This document shows positions 10,991-24,082 of a stretch of 64,000 bases of DNA, piece after piece. Position 1 is the first letter of the stretch. Each line of letters opens with the position of its first letter. Both the position numbers and the translations under genes were made by a program. Under the pieces are notes generated by a model that was given only the letters and a program-made list of their open reading frames with translations, had not been told where the DNA came from and ran no database searches. This stretch comes from Caprimulgus europaeus. Lineage: Eukaryota; Chordata; Aves; Caprimulgiformes; Caprimulgidae. The stretch lies in contig OU015526.1 in NCBI GenBank assembly GCA_907165065.1, positions 65,991,723-66,055,722 of the forward strand, in the 5' to 3' direction.

Positions 10991-13900
10991 TCTGACCTGT
11001 CCCTATGCAGCTCTTGGTGAAAACTCCTAGGGTAGAAGCTATTGGATGGACAATAATGCTCATTCCTCTCTTGGAAGAGGAGGGGGAGGGATGTGATGAG
11101 GTGCAGCCAATACCAGTTTTTTTGCTCTGAGTTACATGTGTTCTACAAATGCTTTGATGGTGTGTTTTGCCAAGGCAATTAAAGTGGCAAACTATTCTTG
11201 GCATGTGTCTGGCCTAAGGTTTTCATTAGTTTAGACTGAGTCCTTTTTGGAGTAACATAAGCTAAATCCAGTAAAGGTCCTTTTGTGTGGGAATAAGAGT
11301 ACCCACACTGGCTACACCAGCCTGACTGTGGGTATTAATTTAATGTGGTTTTCCCCATGAAGACTGGCCTTCATATAAGAAAGGCAGCGAGGTATAGAAA
11401 GGCAGTAATATTAAAATTTACTTGAAGTTAGTGGTTTATTTCCTGCTAGAGAAAAAGCTGTTCACATCATAAGTTTTTACTGGGGAAAAGTAAATGGCTG
11501 TAGTAAAATCCAGGTCCTGTGTTTGACCTACAGACTGTGGGATTTGTCTGTACGGCTTACACTAGAGGAGTGCTCGGTACCAGCACACAAGTGTGCTGAT
11601 AATACTGGCACTTTATAAACTAGCTCAATGCAGCAAATTTCAAGCAACTATTCTCTTTGCTGAAGGCCCAAGCATAGTGTGCTGCTAAAATATAACAATG
11701 GAGGCTGACTGCCTCAGGTCCTTGGTAACCAAGGAACAACTATTCATTTTTTCTAATATATGGGACTAATATCCCAAGAGGAAGGGTGTTGCCTCTCAGT
11801 TCATACGCACTGGGCCAATGCCAGTTGGCATCCAAGCAAACTTTATAGTGCAGTGTTCATTTAAAAAAGTTCTTTAAGTCCATTTTCTGATTTGCTACTA
11901 AGTTTTTCCTTTCTAAATAATTAACCATCTGAAAATAAAAAGCAAGCTGTTGGTTAGCCTATCTGGGTGTTGATTATGGACAGCCGGACTCCTTGATTCC
12001 TTCAGCTGTGGAGAAATGCAGCTTGCAAAAAGAGGTCACTGTTTAGTCACCTTTGATTGAAGACTTCACTTCTGTAAAAGTTGAGTAGGGCAGGTGAGCA
12101 GGTATATTTGCCATGAAAATAAATATTGCATGTTCTTGATTCCTTTTGTACCTACAATCTTATGGCACTAAAAGCAAAAATGAGTATTTAATTTTATAGT
12201 GTTTTATATTTTTCTGTGTGTCTGCTCCTTGAGACATGGGGATTTTTTTCTCTTTTTCCCAGAGAAAGACATCTTTTTCCAGTAGGCATACTTTGAGGGG
12301 TGTTTTTTTCCCCCCTCTCATACTTTAAAAGTTTAAGGCACTGATGAGTTTGCTTTGTTGTTATGAATCTAATTGACTTAGCCTCCTGCAACATCTAGTT
12401 TTGGTCATGAGATCAATGCTCAATGAGATTAATCAGATGTTGACAAGTAAGGAACACCAAAAATGGAGGCTATTTAAAGGGGAATATGTTAATAAGAAGA
12501 GAATGCCTGCTGCTCTTTTGTCCATCGTGTTGAGATCTTTGCTCAGAATTATTTCAGGCAAGAAGCTGGAGCCATGGCTTATCAGAGCATAGTCACCTCT
12601 GAAACTGCATGTCAAGTTTGGTGGACATGGACATTACTTGCATAGGTTCTAATAAAGTGGTACAGGGAAGACTAACTTTTCTATCTGTTAATATTGCCAA
12701 TTTTATAAAATTTGATATGAAATTTAATAGGCAGCCTGGAAGCTCTGTTGAATGTTGTTTCTGAAAGAGTGTAGGTGACAGACCCTTCTTTTACTGACTG
12801 AATGCTTGTTTGGTGTAACTTTTTGCCTACAATGCTTGCAATTTTATTCCTGAAGCTTCTTTGGGAAGCACTGACTGTTTCTCTCCTCAATGGAGTCACT
12901 CTTTCCAACTAAGTGACACTGTATGACCTGAAATAAACATCAACACAAACGAAGGAAAACTGAAGCCCAAAATTTTCTTTCTTATGCTGAGGTTTATGTA
13001 GGATGGTAAAGACCTAACATGGTTCAGCTTTGGAGAGCATTGACATAACTCCTGTGTACCATTAATTGTCATTGTTACTGGTGAAGTCACATGCATTCAG
13101 TCCAGTTCTGTGCATATTTTGTGATTTGCTAAATTTCTATTGATCCATCTTATTTGGAGACTTATTTTTAATGGGGTGGAAAAAAGGTAATAGCTTGTTA
13201 CACATTTCTTTTTCTGCATCCTTTGTGATGATAACCAGAGGATGGAGAAAAGAGATGATAGAAGGAAAAGAAATTATAGGTAAAAATGCTACCCATATAT
13301 TTTTTTCTGTGGTTTGTCTTTCTGCTGCCTTTTGTGAAGAACTAAGTAAAGATATTTAAAAACTGAAACACAAGCAATTATAGCATTGGTTGTGGGTTAC
13401 TCTCTGGAAGTGCAGAAAGGGGAATAATTTGATAATACGTTGAGTGGGATAGAATATTTCATGAGGACAATTTCTGAACTTGCAGAAGTGCATGCTTTGA
13501 CAATGCTTCCTTTTTTGTACTTACATAATAACCACCTAATCAGCTGAATTATGGTGGTTTTGTTTCCTACCTAATAGCAAGAATTATATTTTAGGATATG
13601 ACAAATCTTTCTGGAGGTTTTTATCACTCAGTTCCTCAACAGCGGAATTTGCTGTTTGCTATATCCTTATCAGTAGGAAATACTGATAATAATGAGATGA
13701 AATATTCTGAGAGAACTTCTAAATGCACATTGTTGAGCTCTGGATATTTGAAAAGAGTTTGTCTTTTACAGTGTGGAAAAAGGCTTCCAATTCCACAGTA
13801 ATACTAGGTCTTTCTTTATAGTAAGCAGAGGAAATAACGGTGAGAAGATGAATGAATGGGTGATTAGTTGTGTAAAGTCAGCAGCAAGGAATTTCTCTTT

Positions 13901-14678
13901 CCTTCAACCTTATGATGGTTCCACACTTAGTAGACTAAGCATATTTGCCTGATAAATGCCACCAAATCCTTTTCTTAGGTGAACTGGGCAGGAGAGTGCA
14001 AACATTTGGGAAGGCAGTAGATTTAAGGCCCTAGCAACTAGAGGCGCGGAAGGAAACCAACGAGCCGAAGACCTCTGATGGCTGAAGTTGCAGCAGCATC
14101 TACTCAAACCATAACTAAACAATTTCAGCAGCAGAGGTTCTGAAGTTGTTCACTTCTGGATTTAAATGTTTCTGATAAAAGTTGTGTATTGCTCTATGCT
14201 TTATATCCTGCTCCCTGCTGGCTAACCATCAGATATGGAAATGGATCATTTTTTAACAGCTAAGCATATTTTCCATACCCTACTATAACCAGCCTTTGAT
14301 AGGAAAAGAAGCTGCAAAGTTATGATTATGAGAGACATCCATCTCAGTTCAGTTAAATTATAAGGAACATCAGGATCAGGTGAGATAGAGTAGCATCCCC
14401 ACTGATTAGCCAAAGGATGTTTGGGACATTAACCTTTATAAATTATCACGACCTTTCTTAGAGGAAGAATAACTAGATTAAGGAGATTAAGGAGAAAAGG
14501 GATATGTAGTGGGGAGGAACTGAAATTTCTGGTACATGTTTGTTGTTTAATTAATGTGTCTCTCTTTGCAGATGAAATTCTAACATTGAAAAATGGTATC
14601 TTGAGTATATTTACAAGGGGAAAGTATTTGACAAGTGGCTGTAAAGGATCCTCTCTTTTTCTTCCCCCTTCTGCTAAG

Positions 14679-14851
14679 CCTCAGAAGAAGAAGGAGGAAA
14701 GCCTTTCCAGTGTCCCATCTGTGGTTTGGTTATCAAGAGGAAGAGTTACTGGAAACGACACATGGTGATTCATACAGGTTTGAAAAGTCATCAGTGTCCA
14801 CTCTGTCCATTTCGCTGTGCACGCAAGGACAATCTCAAATCACACATGAAG
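14679..14851 (+). CDS. ZNF827: ZNF827 exon 3: zinc finger 1 and most of finger 2
   Basis: This 173 nt exon enters in phase 1: the last G of exon 2 plus CC makes Ala, then S-E-E-E-G-G-K-P. Zinc finger 1 (14711-14773) is C-P-I-C, twelve residues, H-M-V-I-H, a perfect C-x2-C-x12-H-x3-H. A T-G-L-K-S-H-Q linker follows, related to the TGEKP linker of DNA-binding arrays. Zinc finger 2 starts at 14795 (C-P-L-C) and its first zinc-binding His is encoded at 14843; the second His comes from exon 4. The acceptor tract is ttcccccttctgctaag and the donor is aag|gtaggg, phase 0. The finger sequence looks essentially the same as human ZNF827 as I remember it. Fingers 1-3 form the protein's amino-terminal cluster, probably nucleic-acid binding. 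Confidence 0.96.
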
Positions 14852-17800
14852 GTAGGGGAAGTGTTTAATGACAATCAAAACACTTGAATCATCAATCAAA
14901 AAATGATAGTATAACAAACCTCTCTCGTTTGTATTTGCAAGAACAAAATTTCCCTAGTTATACTACTAATTAAGCCTTTATTTAAATAAAAAGACCATAA
15001 AAAGAGAGAGAAATAACATTTTTCCTTTGCTTGCCTTTCCATTTTATACAATGTGGAAACTGTGTTGGGTTATGTTAACTTGGTGCAGCACAAGCTGTGT
15101 GACTGATTTAGTTCTGGACCCGGAACCACCAGAAGAGAGATGTTGTCTGAGACGTGACACCATGCAAACACAGCAATGCTGCTTTCCAGGATGCCAGCTA
15201 GTTATCTCTGTATCCCATTGCATCACACTAAATGGGGGTACCAACTTGGCCAGGACTAGCAGGGGATCTCCCCATTACTTTCTAAAGGCAGGCTTGAGTT
15301 TTAGCAAAAAAGTTAAAACTCGCTGTAGTGTTTAACTGCAGGCATTCTGGGAGTGAAGGATCCAAACCAAAACTAATGGCAGATTACACTGTAATGTTTT
15401 GTTTTCAAATGTTTCCATTAATTTTAAAGTGTACTTTTAAATCAACCTAAGTTTTAGGCTGAAACTGAAGATGGCCTTTTGAAGGAAGCAACATCTGTGT
15501 TGATACAGAAAAATATAAAAATGTAAAAAAACTCTCTGTCTGCTTAGCTGAAATACTGCATGTTTGCAACATACAAAGTGCCTGCGAGCAGGCAAAGTTC
15601 TTGCAAGCTGTAGAACATTCTCTTTGAAGTAAGAATGGTACCTGTGCCATTAGCCCATGGATGAAGAAGCTGAAGTGCAAAAAGTTTCCCTTGTTAATGC
15701 AACCAAGTTTTATAATAACAGTGGAGTGTTTCATTGCAGTTATTTTGTCTGTGTTAGACAAATGTGTGTAATAGAGTACCAGGCTGGTGTGGAACGGGAC
15801 AGAAATGCCTGTTCAGCTTTTATATATGCAGAATCTGAGATCACTAGACAGGAGTCTAACCTTGCTTACACCCAAGTAACTATTCACTTCGGTGTGAGTG
15901 ATTCAGATTATTCCACTGAACACAACAGCAGATCTTGCTCTATTTCAGGTCCTTGCTAGGTCTGAAATCATCCCCCTAAAGTTTGAAGGCTCATTCCTTA
16001 GCTCTTCTACCAGACATCCTTGGTGTATCATGCTGATCCTTATCTGGTACAAGTAGGTTTGGTGTTTATGGATCTTTCTTTTAGGATTTGGTGTTCTGTG
16101 TTGACTAGAGGACTCAGATGGCCATCCCAAGTAGAAGATGAGTAGAAAGAATGGGAATAGAGCAAGATAAGAAAGGTTTTTTATTTTAATTGCTGACAGC
16201 CTGCACAGAAGCTCACATCACCTACAATCTAGCTATTCCCCGGAAAAGACCTGTTGTCCTCTGCTTCGTAAAGGACATCCCTATTATTCCCTGCAGAAAT
16301 TCTTGTTCCCTGATTTTTTTGCCTTTTTGGAATAATTATTTGCAAGTTGAGGGCCTATCCCCTCCTTTTTGGCACAGCAATTTCCATAGGTGGTCACAGG
16401 TAGTATGTTGTAGACAATTAGGGACTTTTTCACTGTGTGTGTGTGCTATCAAATTGATGGCTATCTGAAGCCCTTGTGCTCTTTTCTGCTTCCCACCTAA
16501 CATAAACCCCTTCATTAACTGAGCCCATGTCATCTTAAAACAAACTCCTTGTACCAATATGTAGTGTTAATTATTTGGTAATATAGTAATTATTACCAAG
16601 TAATGCTCAGTTAGACATCACTGAAGTGAGACTCAGGCCCAGAGCTGCTTGACACAAGGTAAGAGATTACAGTCTCCTTTGGCCTTATGATGGAGACAAG
16701 ATCTGAAGTCTCCTCAGTCAATGCAGTCCAGTCATGCAGGTCATGATGGACCCAGTGGTCTTTGCTGGTAAAACTGCTCCCTATTTAAGATGAAGGCAAT
16801 TGTCTTACAAAACTAGATGGCCTGTATTTGGTCTTTTGTCCTTGCTGTAGTCTTATGGATAGATGTAAAGAATCACAAGCACAAGAATCTGAAAGATAAT
16901 GTTTTACCTTAATTTCAATGGGTTTCATACATTTTTTCAATTATTAATAAAATTATTTTCAATCATATGAAAATTGAAGCAGGTGAATGAGGTAGGGGCA
17001 TGTTAGTCATGTGTCCAGTGGTGTCAGACATAATTTTAATTCTCTTTGACAAAAGTATAAATTGATAACAATATTAAAAATAAATATATCAGATGTATTT
17101 TCTCATTAAACAGTGCTGCTTTTAAATCTGTATGTAAGTAGCATGAGATTATAATTACTGGCATGTATATAAGCCAACAGTGTTCAAGATGGAATGAATA
17201 AACATCAGAAATCGTACAGCACAGCTGGGAGCTACTTAGGATGCAGCATCCTGGTTACGCCAGTTGGATGTCTCAGTTCTGTTTGTTGTCCTAGGATCCT
17301 TTGGGAGCAACCTGGCCTTATCTCCTTCCTGGCAGGCAACTCACAAAGGTAGAGCTGCCTTTAGCTCTCCACCCCTCTCTCCCTCCCCGTGAGTCAACTG
17401 TGGCTACAGGTGAAGACACGTTTTTCAAAACCAAAAAGGCTACTCAAAATTAGGGTACCAGGCTGGTGTTTGTCATTCATTGTAAGCCAATTTTTATTCT
17501 AGGATGCTATCACAAGCCAAGCTTTTTTCCTTTCTGCTAGTCTTTGGTTTTCAGGTTTTATATTCTATTGATAAGGATGACAGGCAAAACCTGTTGAGGT
17601 GTTTTGTCCATCTGCAGTCCTCAAAATCCAACAGCATTGTCTTTGTTTCCTGCTAGGCAGCATAGCCATAAGCTGAAGCACCTCCTCTTTCTTCTATTTT
17701 TTTGTAGGCATTTTCCATTGAAACTGGTCATTCAGAGATTTAATTTCCATGAGTAGTCTATGTGTGTCCTAATGGGCCTTCCTTATTGTGTGTATCTTTA

Positions 17801-19960
17801 GGTTAACAACTAATAATATAAATACTCTGTAATTTTATGGTAATTGTAACATGTCAAACTGATTGACCCAGAATACAAGATTGCCAACATTTTTGGTGTC
17901 TTGTCCTCTACTAGAGAAAATCTTAATAGAGAGCTGGATTGATTCCAGCACTGACCCATATTCAGACCTGCATGTGCCACCCATCATGTTGATGAAGCAT
18001 TCTTCCAGTAAGAGCACTTTGCCAGGACCAACTCCCAACTGGAGACAAGGAAGTGAAAGGCAAGAAGGGAAGCAGAAGGAAAGTTTCCACACAGGCAAAA
18101 CATTAAAAAGGGAGGCTGAGTAGACTGCCTTTTAAGGCATAGAATGTCATCTGTAATTGTTATATGGCATTTAGATTTCACAGTGATAGGCACCTTAGAA
18201 AAGTCCTAAAATAGACACAGTATGGAATTTTATTAGTCTGATTTGGAGGCAAATTATAGTACAAGCATAACCACAGGTTTTGGCCCTCATTGCCAGGAAT
18301 CTGGGGGTAGCATCTCAGGACTTGATTCTGATATCATAGCATAATTTCCAGGGATGCTGAGAATACTGAAAATGAAGCTGGAAAAAATGAATGAGTAACT
18401 GAGAGAGGTGTCTTATCCAAGCAGGCAGCAAAGGTTGTGCTTGAGTCCTTCTCTCTGTTTATCTAAACATATATTCAGTTGGAATATGTTGTTTTCTTCT
18501 TGAGAGAGATAATCTTATGTACTACTTCTGCAGAAAGCAATGGAAAGGGGTGGTGTAATTCAGCAAGATGTATTCAGGCTTTTCTGTTTTTCCTGGTAGG
18601 GAAGTAGAGATTAAATTTACCTTAGAGCAATACCACAAGCATCAGTCAGACTTTGGGGCCAATTGGTGTCTTTGGATCATGCACATATCTTCCTCAGCAA
18701 TTGGTGGATGGATAGGCTGTGAGATCATACAGATATGTTCCAAGAAAGCAACAGGATATTAGCCTGAGCACTTGGAAGGGGGGATGAGGAAGAGGAACAT
18801 ATGGCCAAAAATAATACCTATAAATGTTCCTTGTGCTGCTGTATAGACATAATGCAGAAATGGGTGAGCCAGAACTTGTAGCAGTGGAAAAGAAGGTTGG
18901 CACTGTGAACACGTGCTGAAGCATGATGGTATGACAGAAAATGAGGAAAGAAAAGATTAGGCTTAACAGAAAAGTTAGATGCAACGGCAGGCAGGTCATG
19001 TGATGCTCAACCATGGGATCTTCCTGCTTCTGTTCCTTATGAAGAGGAACCATGTAGTGAGATCTCAGATTAATATTCCTGTGTAATATGAAGAGGGATA
19101 TAATTGGCTGCCTGATTAGGGAGATGCTATTAATTACGTGATAGTGGGAACAAGGAAAGGCCCTGAAGAATGTAGCCAGGTGCTCACTACCCCTTAGTGT
19201 TTTGCTTTTCCCTCTTTCTTCCTCAGCTAGGGTCAGACAACTGAATAAGTGTTCCTAATCCATTTTGGTGAAGTGTAGTACAGATTATTTTAAAGCACCT
19301 TCACCATATTGGGAGAAAGAAGTTGGCTGTGTTTTATGGGAGGATTTTTGTTTAGTTTGTTTTAAAGTAACCGTAAAGAGCCCTGGGGGGCACCTGGGAT
19401 TGATTCCTTTACATCTCCTCAGCCAAGGAGAGGTAATGCAAACTCGCACAGCTTTTCAACAAGTGAAATCTGTGCCCTGAGTCTCAGACAGGTACCACAA
19501 GTGACTTCAAATACCTGCATTTTAATCTTGTCACTTTTTGCATATGGCACAAGGGTAAGATGGGAAATGCACTGATATCTTGAAGAGAAAAAGAAAAAAA
19601 AATATTTTTTTTGGAACACCTAGTCCAGTCCAGACATGCAGAGAGGTTTTTTTTTTTTTTCCTTTGCTTTCAAGCAAAGCAAGGAAATAGTTTCAAAAAG
19701 AAAATACTATATAAATAATGTATGTGTCCCGAGGGGAAGGATCACATCAAAACTAGCACCATAGCACTAAACTTTTGAAAGTGCAGTATTTTAAAAATGA
19801 GGGAACCTGTCGGAAAAGAGCATGAAATGAAAAAGCAGAGGGCATATGATAGATGCAAAATGGAGACCTCTCAAGTGTACTCAAATGTAGCCACAGAAGA
19901 AGGCATTTTGCTAAAAGAGATTTAAAAAACAAAGAAAGGAACAAAGGAACAAACAAACAA

Positions 19961-19985
19961 CCCCCCCCCCCCAAAAAAAAAAAAA
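19961..19985. repeat. C12-A13 homopolymer pair
   Basis: Twelve C followed directly by thirteen A, inside a longer A/C-rich stretch (about 19924-20012) with AACAA and CAAAA units. Homopolymer lengths may be assembly-sensitive. Confidence 0.85.
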
Positions 19986-20799
19986 TTCCAAAACAACCAA
20001 AACAAAACAAAACATCAGTGAGTAGGCAGGTATGGCCAAATGGCCAAGTTGTAGTAGTTGCTTAAACAGATGCCCCTCATGGAAATGTTTATCCCCTTGA
20101 AAGTTGTTGAGAAAAAGAAAACCTATAGTAGGGAAAAAGAAAAAAGTTATAATTAGCTCACAGAAAGTAAGTAAAAATTGAGTAGCCAGAAGCAAATATA
20201 GCAGTGAATGGATTCAGCAGCCAAACCCCATTACATTCTGATTTTGCTTAGGGATGAAGATTCTCTGAAAAAGAAAAATTCTCTTCTGAGTGTTTAAAAA
20301 ATAACCACCAAACAAACTCCTGTGATGTCCCACAAAAGAAAGGTGAATGCCAAACCTTCCCTTCCTGTGCCTCATAACTAGAAGGGAGAGTGTGCAAAGC
20401 ATTACCCCAACTTTAAGAAAGGGGAAAACAAAAGATCCACCTGACCAGTAGTACAAAATTGCAGGATGTGCCTGTGTCACTGTGTCCCTCACCCCTACTC
20501 CCCGTTGTACCCTATTAGGTGGGATGTAACTGTGGTACACCTGTACAGGCCGGTGTGTACTTCCCATGATCTAACTGGCTGGTAAATCAGCAGGGATGTT
20601 GCTTTTAAGTATGAAAATACAGTTTAAGAAACTGCTTATGATACCAGCAACATTAATATTTCAAGAAAAAATGTAATGGAAAAAATACAATGATACAAAT
20701 GATGTGATATGATAGGGACATGTGGTCTCTGTAAAAGAAAATCATGTGTTCTTCTACTAAGATGGTTTTGAGCATGTCAGGAAAATCATGGACTTAAGA

Positions 20800-21705
20800 A
20801 TCAGTTGAAATTTATTTGGTCTTTAAAAAAGCCTTTGGCAAAGCTTCTCACTGAGAAGCTGCCAAATAAATTAAGCAATGTGATGTACTATGGCAAATTA
20901 GAAATTCACCAAGAGACAGTAAAACAAAGGGTAGGAAGGAATTAGCGATTTTAAGCATGACAAGAGGCTAGTAGAGGGATGTTCCATTACTAAGAGTGGA
21001 ATTGTGCATATCTTAGCAAATGTGATGTGCACAAAATGATGACTGTGGGTAAGAGAATTATAGATGATACAACCTTATGTACATGAATCAAGATTAGACA
21101 AGGCAAAGCTTGAAAGGAAAAAAAAAAGAGGCTGGCTGACAGATAAACAAGGGGGCAAATGAAGTTATTGTTGACAAATACAAGGTACTGCACCTTGGAA
21201 ACAAGAGTCTAATCATGCACCTGGCTGTCTGATATACTGAACTGTAACTACTCAGGGAAAATATCTGAGTATCATTGTAGACAGTTCAATGACAACCTTT
21301 TCTTGCCATGCGCAGCAGTGGTTTAAAAGTACATTAGATATTTAGATTTCTATAGAAGAAAACAGGAATAACACTGAAAATATTACAATACTATTATTAA
21401 CATATGGTATGCTGCCACTTAGGATATTCACTTCTGGTCACTGCATCAAAAAGATGTATTGGGAATAGAAGAGATTTTAAAAGCTGGCAGTGAAAATGAT
21501 TAGTGGGATGGCAAGAACTCCCTTTTGAGAAAGAAGCTGAAAAGAATGAGACTGCCAGGTATAGAAAGGAGATGCGATCAAAATAGTGCATGTGATAGAG
21601 AAGATAAAGTGAACAGCTTATTTTTTTCTTTCTTGTAATGTGAGAACGACGAGGCAGCAAGAGAAACTGAAAGAAACAAACATGAAAAAATTGACCCATA
21701 GATAA
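20800..21705 (+). mobile_element. Ancient CR1/L3-type LINE relic
   Basis: Broken frames on the + strand keep the order of CR1-clade ORF2 blocks. Near 20.81 kb is Y-L-V-F-K-K-A-F-G-K-A-S-H, matching the YLDFxKAFDKVSH block with the catalytic Asp replaced. Near 21.18 kb is T-R-Y-C-T-L-E, like the KCxVLHLG block. Near 21.43-21.46 kb is a piece resembling the FWSPxxKKDxxxLE block, and near 21.57-21.61 kb one resembling GDMIEVFKIIHGIEKV. There are many stops and frameshifts. Ends are not definable by eye. Its decay is far greater than that of the CR1 just downstream. Confidence 0.55.
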
Positions 21706-22509
21706 TTTGTACCCAAGTCCTCAAACTAGGCCTCAAGTTTGTAGCGAGTGTCTAGCTCTGTTGAAAATTGTTGTGTGCGTCGTATCAAGCACACACTGAA
21801 AAACATGTAGAACCATGAAATATCATTTGAGACTGTGAAGACTGTAGGGTTAAAATAAAGATGAGACAAGTACTTTGCACAGTCAAGGAGAATATCCATG
21901 GTTAAATGAAATAAACTCAGAAGGTAGAAGTCCTTAAAAGTTTCTGGCATAAGTCAAACAGTACTTTTATGGGATTTTGGAAGAACCAGTCTCTATCAGC
22001 AGGTTGTGGTTTGTTGCAGTGTAATTCAGAGAGATCCAAATCTGGCAGCAGCTGGGCTCAGAGTGGGACTTGAGAGGAAACGTGTCAGCTGCCCTCATGT
22101 CTCCTCCTGCCTGTGGTTCTTGCAGCAACAGCCTACTTGAGTCTAAGGGGACATCTGATGGTTTAGGTAGCACTAGCACAGTGTAAGAGCCGTTCCCTGC
22201 CTCATGGAGGTAGAAGGCAGCTTTTTGGACTGTAACATTGCGTGACCTGGATCTCCCCTGTGGCTTTTTGTGTAGCTCTACAGGGTTTCACATTTCTCAT
22301 TCTGCAGCAAGTAGTTGCTGCCTTGACTTTCCCCTCTGAATAACATAGAATCACAATTCTTGGCTCTTTTAGCTGCTCTCAAATGAGAAAACAAAGGATA
22401 GTTTTTTCCTTTAAAGGGATTTTAATTCTTAGCTTCTACTTCTAGTAGTATTTGAATTTAAAAATAAATATTATTAATTTTTTTTTAGAATTTAAAAAAA
22501 AATGAAGTC

Positions 22510-24082
22510 TTAGGGACCACTTAGCCAAACTTAACACCCACAAATCTATGGGCCCCGATGGGATGCACCCTGAAGTGCTAAGAGAGCTGGCAGATGTTAT
22601 TGCAGAACCACTCTCCATCATCTTTGAAAGGTCATGGAGGATGGGAGAGGTGTCTGAGAACTGGAGGAAAGCCAGTGTCACTTTAGTCTTCAAAAAGGAC
22701 AAGAAGGAGGACCTGGGAAACTACAGGCCAGTTAGCCTCACCTCTGTCCCTGGGAAGGTGATGAAACAGTTCATTCTGGAGGCCATTTCTAAGCATGTAG
22801 AGGAAAAGAAGGTTTTTGGGAATAGTCAACATGGATTCACTAAGGGGAAATAATGTCTGACCAATGTGATAGCCTTCTATAATGATATGGCTGGCTGGGT
22901 GGATGAGGGGAGAGCAGTGGATGTTGTCTACTTTGACTTCAGCAAGGCTTTTGACACTGTCTCCCACGGCATCCTCATAGGTAAGCTTTGGAAGTGTGGG
23001 TTAGATGAGGGGACAGTGAGGTGGGTGAAGAACTGACTCAGTGGCAGAGCTCAGGGGGTTTAAATCAGTGGTGCAGAGTCTAGCTGGAGGCCTGAGGTTA
23101 GTGGTGTTCCTCAAGGCTTTGTACTTGGTCCAGTCCTATTCAACATATTCATCAGTGACTTGGCTGAAGGGGCTGAGTGTACCCTCAGCAGGTTTGCTGG
23201 CAATAGAAAACTGGGAGGAGTGGCTGATACACTGGAAGGCTGTGCTGGCATTCAGAGAGATCTGGACAGGCTGGAGAGTTGGGCACAGAGGAACCTGATG
23301 AAGTTCAATAAGGGCAAGTGTAGGGTCCTGCACCTGGGGAGGAATAACCTCTGGCACCAGGACAGGTTGGGGGCTTGACCTGCTGGAAAACAGCCCTGCA
23401 GAGAAGGACCTGGGAGTACTGGTGGAGGGACAGTTGGCCATGAGCCAGCAGTGTGCCCTTGTGGCCAAGGAGGCCAATAGCATCCTGGGGTGCATTAAGG
23501 ACAGTGTGACCAGCAAGTCAAGGGAGGTTCTCCTCCCCCTCTACTCTGCCCTGGTGAGGCCACATCTGGAGTATTGTGTCCAGTTCTGGGCTCCCCAGTT
23601 CAAGAGAGATAGGGAACTTCTGGAGAGAGTCCAGTGGAGGGCTATGAAGGTGATTAAGGGGCTGGAGCATCTCTCTTATGAGGAAAGACTGAGAGAGCTG
23701 GGTCTGTTTAGCCTGGAGAACAGAAGACTGAGAGGGGACCTCATCAATGTTTATAAATATCTAGAGGGTGGGTGTCAAGAGGATGGGACCAGACTCTTGT
23801 CAGTGGTGGCCAGTGATAAGAAAAGGGGCAAGGGACACAAGCTGGAACACAGGAGGTTCCACTTAAACATGAGGAAAAACTTCTTTCCTGTGAGGGTGCC
23901 AGAGCACTGGAACAGGCTGCCCAGAGAGGTTGTGGAGTCTCCTTCTCTGGAGATTTTCAAAACCCACCTGGACGCTTTCCTGTGCAATTTGCTCCAGGTG
24001 AACCTGCTTTGGCAGGGGGGTTGGACTAGATGATCTCCAGAGGTCCCTTCCAACCCCTGCCATTCTGTGATTCTGCGATTCT
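22510..24082 (+). mobile_element. CR1 LINE, 5'-truncated, with intact 3' end
   Basis: About 1.57 kb of chicken-repeat-1 non-LTR retrotransposon in the same orientation as the host gene. It starts inside ORF2 (the SMGPDG block near 22545) and runs through the rest of the reverse transcriptase and the carboxy-terminal domain to a stop at 24031-24033. A short 3' UTR (ggttggactagatgatct region) and the diagnostic terminal repeat ATTCTGTG, ATTCTGCG, ATTCT (24062-24082) follow. 5' truncation and a short 3' repeat in place of a poly-A tail are typical of CR1. The exact 5' edge within 22480-22530 is uncertain because it adjoins an A/T-rich run. Confidence 0.93.
22548..24033 (+). pseudogene. CR1 ORF2 reverse-transcriptase remnant
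   Basis: The frame from 22548 reads MGPDGMHPEVLRELADVI and then NYRPVSLTSVPGK and QHGFTKGK, with stops at 22851, 23034 and 23061. It still shows YFDFSKAFDTVSHGIL, PQG and [13 protein letters not shown]. The catalytic F-A-D-D box has become F-A-G-N (23193-23204), so both aspartates are lost. A stop at 23376 coincides with a shift to another frame. That frame is then open for 203 codons from 23422 to 24033, with [29 protein letters not shown] and [15 protein letters not shown], ending GGWTR. The element cannot make an active polymerase. The long open tail reflects modest age rather than selection. Confidence 0.9.

Larger units (their letters stand above)
9894..14678 (+). other. ZNF827: Intron 2 of ZNF827
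   Basis: A 4.8 kb intron from gtatgg to a pyrimidine-rich acceptor ending ctgctaag. In-frame read-through from exon 2 stops after five codons. It contains an A/C simple repeat near 10.4 kb and a triple 10-mer near 10.97 kb. A second strong acceptor-like site ends at 14571. I see no transposon I can name and no other exon. Confidence 0.85.

Noticed and set aside
14556..14768. ORF across the exon 3 acceptor in another frame
   Set aside because: The Cys/His codons of fingers 1 and 2 are in a different frame that joins exon 2 in correct phase. This ORF would arise only from the decoy acceptor.
18694..19053. 119-codon minus-strand ORF with hydrophobic stretches
   Set aside because: Hydrophobicity follows from T-rich antisense sequence. 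No family match and no start context.
20214..20567. 117-codon minus-strand ORF
   Set aside because: No recognisable domain. It lies in unremarkable intron upstream of the CR1/L3 relic.
23136..23516. 126-codon minus-strand ORF
   Set aside because: It is the antisense shadow of the CR1 ORF2 remnant.
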